Source: Unio delphinus (taxonomy: Eukaryota; Mollusca; Bivalvia; Unionida; Unionidae). Taken from it: DNA of 64,000 bases. Under the pieces are notes generated by a model. The model made no database searches. It was not told where the DNA came from and saw nothing but the letters and a program-made list of their open reading frames with translations. The stretch is taken from the NCBI GenBank assembly GCA_029339505.1, contig JAQISU010000003.1:15031001-15095000 (forward strand). Direction: 5' to 3'. Of the stretch, positions 61,719 through 64,000 are shown in pieces. Both the position numbers and the translations under genes were made by a program. The stretch's first letter is position 1. Each line of letters begins with the position of its first letter.

Positions 61719-62349
61719 CTGAAAATAAAGGAAACAAAGGAAACTGATGTATAATAAACACAATACACACAATATTGCAGGTTTGCAAGCTCTGGTGTAA
61801 ATATGAACAATTCTATATACATAGCATATAAGGCCAGAGCTAGAAATCAAGTTTAGTAACATCCTATATTTTTGACTGAAAAATATACAAGTTGGCAGAT
61901 TTTATTTTGGTTATTCGCAGTGCAAACATTTTTTCATTTAAAGACTACATAACTAAACAAGAATTTTGCATAATACATTAAACACTAAGTAAAGACACTT
62001 ATGAAATAAAATGCATCACAGGATCTGACTTTTCAAATGTGTTTATATACAGCAAAGCCTGTTTATAATGTTTCACATGGACTGGAATTTTTAGAACATT
62101 ATATCTGAGACATATGTCCAAATTCATCTTTTTTTTTCTTTGAATGGTTTCTGTATTATTTCATGTGAATGACATTGGATATACAAGTAGCAAACAATTT
62201 ATTCTGGTGCAATATACATTTGTATAAATACGTCTTATCATGAAAAAAATAAATGTTCAACTAGTATGTTTTACCATCTGATGAAGGTGTCAACATACAC
62301 ATACCAGCCAGTGAATCATAAAAAATCACTTTTATGTGAAAGTTTTTTT

Positions 62350-62529
62350 TTTCAATAACTTAGCTGCTTCCTTGTGATCACTTCTTTCAAAGCATAATCC
62401 CCATGACACAACAAAAAAATTGTAATTGTTAGCATCACTGGTGTAAATGATTTTATGCAAGGCAATTTTATTATCGACACAAAAAAACGTGTATGAAGGA
62501 TGGAGCATGTAAACTATCAGATTTAACAT
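62350..62529 (-). pseudogene. Third exon-like copy without acceptor
   Basis: Encodes MLNLIVYMLHPSYTFFCVDN and the rest of the segment to DHKEAAKLL. The unit breaks off at the first codons, so the AG acceptor seen in units 1 and 2 is missing. As the upstream-most copy on the minus strand it is unlikely to be spliced in. Confidence 0.4.
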
Positions 62530-62533
62530 AATT

Positions 62534-64000
62534 CATGAAATCAACATCCTCATGACCAAAGTAGGTGTCACACACAATCGCTATAACTGGTAATAACAAG
62601 AAGAGTAACAATAACAAGATTTTTAAGATGGCAACTGTGGCAGCCATATTAGATATCTGAACATTAGATGTCTGAACAGCACAATTTTAATGTAGGAACA
62701 ACTAAACTAAGGTATGAATTTGTGTGTAAAGTTTCAAGACAATTCTCCAGATAGTTTAGGAGGAGCAAATGGACAGACAGATGACATATGATCAACAACA
62801 ACAGACCACCCACAAGCTCTTGTGGTCTATGGCCAGTAGACCTAACAAAAGTGTATGTGATTGATGAACAGACAAGAAAAGCTAAAGCCCACTTTCAAAA
62901 GTCCAAACATAACTTGTCGAAGAATGTTAACAGAGAATGGTGTGCTTTAGTTTTCTTCAAAAGCTTCCCATCTTTTCTTGCAAAGTTTTTTCTGCCGGTT
63001 CTGTTCATTCATTATTTTAGTCCGCAATTGATGAAATGAACATTGTAGATTTGACTCAGTCAAGAAGGTCATAAGTTCTTTCTTCCCTGAAAAATATTTA
63101 AAATTTTCATAATTAGTTTTTACTTTAGCAACACACTTACATCATTAGACAATTTAGCTCATTAAGAAAAATGACTAAAGAAAAACAATTTATACTACAA
63201 ATTATTATTGGTGATCTGACCATACATATGGCAAGAAAAAATAAAAATCCAGTTATTTTATCATTCTTTACAACTAGCATTAAAACATACACTACTGATA
63301 TAATAAGCAAGGAAACATTGGGATGCTAACAGCTGAGGCAAAATGTTTATCAGAGAGCCTGTCAACGATAAACCCACTGACCTGACAAACAAAATAATAT
63401 TTAGTGGACTTGAGAAAAAAGTATGCAGAAAACCGATTATCTCCCCAAAATCTTATGATGATTCTTGTCGTTACAGAAACACAAGTAATTAAAATACGCT
63501 AGTAAATAATAAAACTGGTGTGGCTTTAGTGCTCAATGCAATTTCCTATGGACTTTAGCCAAATACAATAGTTGATAAGGACCAATGACAATTATGTCTT
63601 ATAAGAGACATTGGTGTTTTCGGGAGTTCAATAGCCTCTTAGCAATACAATATCTTACTTTGCCTGAATGAAACAGTGGCTAACTAAGAGCTAAATCATG
63701 ACTAAAAAACAGTTCTCGTAATGTCCAAATCAAGTACATTAGGTCTTTGATCTAAAGGTTGCAGCTGATAGATGTCAAATTTAAAAAAAAAATACTTATT
63801 TAAAGATATAAAGTTGATTTTGGGATCCATAGTGCTACATCCAGAATTGTGTTATAGTGAAGCGAATTATAATGGGGGGAGAGCTGTATTTTCTTTTAAT
63901 CCTAATATATATGAAAACAACAGAACTTACTGGGCAAAGTATTTCCTTGTGGCTGACATATCCATTGCTTGAACCTCTCTCTGATCATACATGTGTCTTT
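62534..64000. other. AT-rich end of the window
   Basis: A segment at about 62625-62790 (with GGCAGCCATATTAGATATCTG and GTTTAGGAGGAGCAAATGG) resembles an interspersed element common in molluscs, from memory of such repeats. Open frames at 62788-63039 and 63772-63972 have no recognised domain. Confidence 0.4.

Larger units (their letters stand above)
60577..62533. repeat. 820-bp tandem duplication, 2.4 units
   Basis: Units start at 60577, 61397 and 62217, each with CATTTGTATAAATACGTC. The first two are complete and differ by scattered single bases and homopolymer lengths. The third stops at about 62533, just where a minus-strand splice acceptor would be. Confidence 0.95.

Overview
This is a eukaryotic (animal) genome window. 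It is AT-rich and intron-bearing, and most of its recognisable content is transposable elements and decayed genes. The repeat mix (tRNA-derived SINEs, (TA)n arrays, a non-LTR retrotransposon with a (AAAC)n tail, MULE and SANT/THAP/SWIM-YqaJ/DUF6589 gene families) fits a lophotrochozoan, most likely a mollusc. That assignment is inference; no ordinary conserved host gene fixes the species. There are no prokaryotic operons, CRISPR arrays, rRNA or convincing tRNA genes.

The dominant element is one non-LTR retrotransposon (LINE) family of the I superfamily type: GC-rich 5'UTR, ORF1 with three CCHC knuckles, ORF2 with APE-type endonuclease, reverse transcriptase, RNase H and a C-terminal CCHC, then a 3' module of about 110 bp ending in (AAAC)n. 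Four large copies lie at 5.06-10.91, 24.31-29.98 (12-bp target duplication), 39.96-46.19 and 51.90-56.58 kb. A 5'-truncated copy lies at 18.46-19.77 kb, and shorter internal pieces at 20.2, 34.9 and 38.8 kb. No copy is intact, but they are similar enough to suggest recent activity. Two copies share the same nested 119-bp insertion, and one carries a 521-bp insertion of its own family.

Under and between the LINEs is a set of broken spliced genes of a kind associated with large mobile or virus-like DNA elements: a SANT-DUF6589 gene (+, 1.25-13.78 kb), a RecQ-family helicase (-, 14.88-17.41 kb), a THAP-domain fragment (-, 20.6-21.8 kb), a SWIM gene whose family usually carries a YqaJ nuclease (+, 22.5-24.1 kb), an SGNH hydrolase (-, 30.17-31.78 kb), a FLYWCH-MULE transposase (-, 33.35-34.71 kb) and a second SWIM-YqaJ gene (-, about 36.96-38.81 kb) split by an 812-bp solo LTR. 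Many exon joints are phase-consistent, so these were real genes, but nearly all have frameshifts or stops. The DUF6589 + RecQ + SWIM/YqaJ + SGNH assembly is the best candidate for an undescribed system.

The right part (46-64 kb) is gene-poor: degenerate tandem repeats (46.2-48.1 kb), a SINE, one trypsin-like protease exon (-, 51.34-51.56 kb), a GC-richer island (56.6-57.3 kb), and an 820-bp tandem duplication (60.58-62.53 kb) whose units each carry an exon-like minus-strand reading frame.
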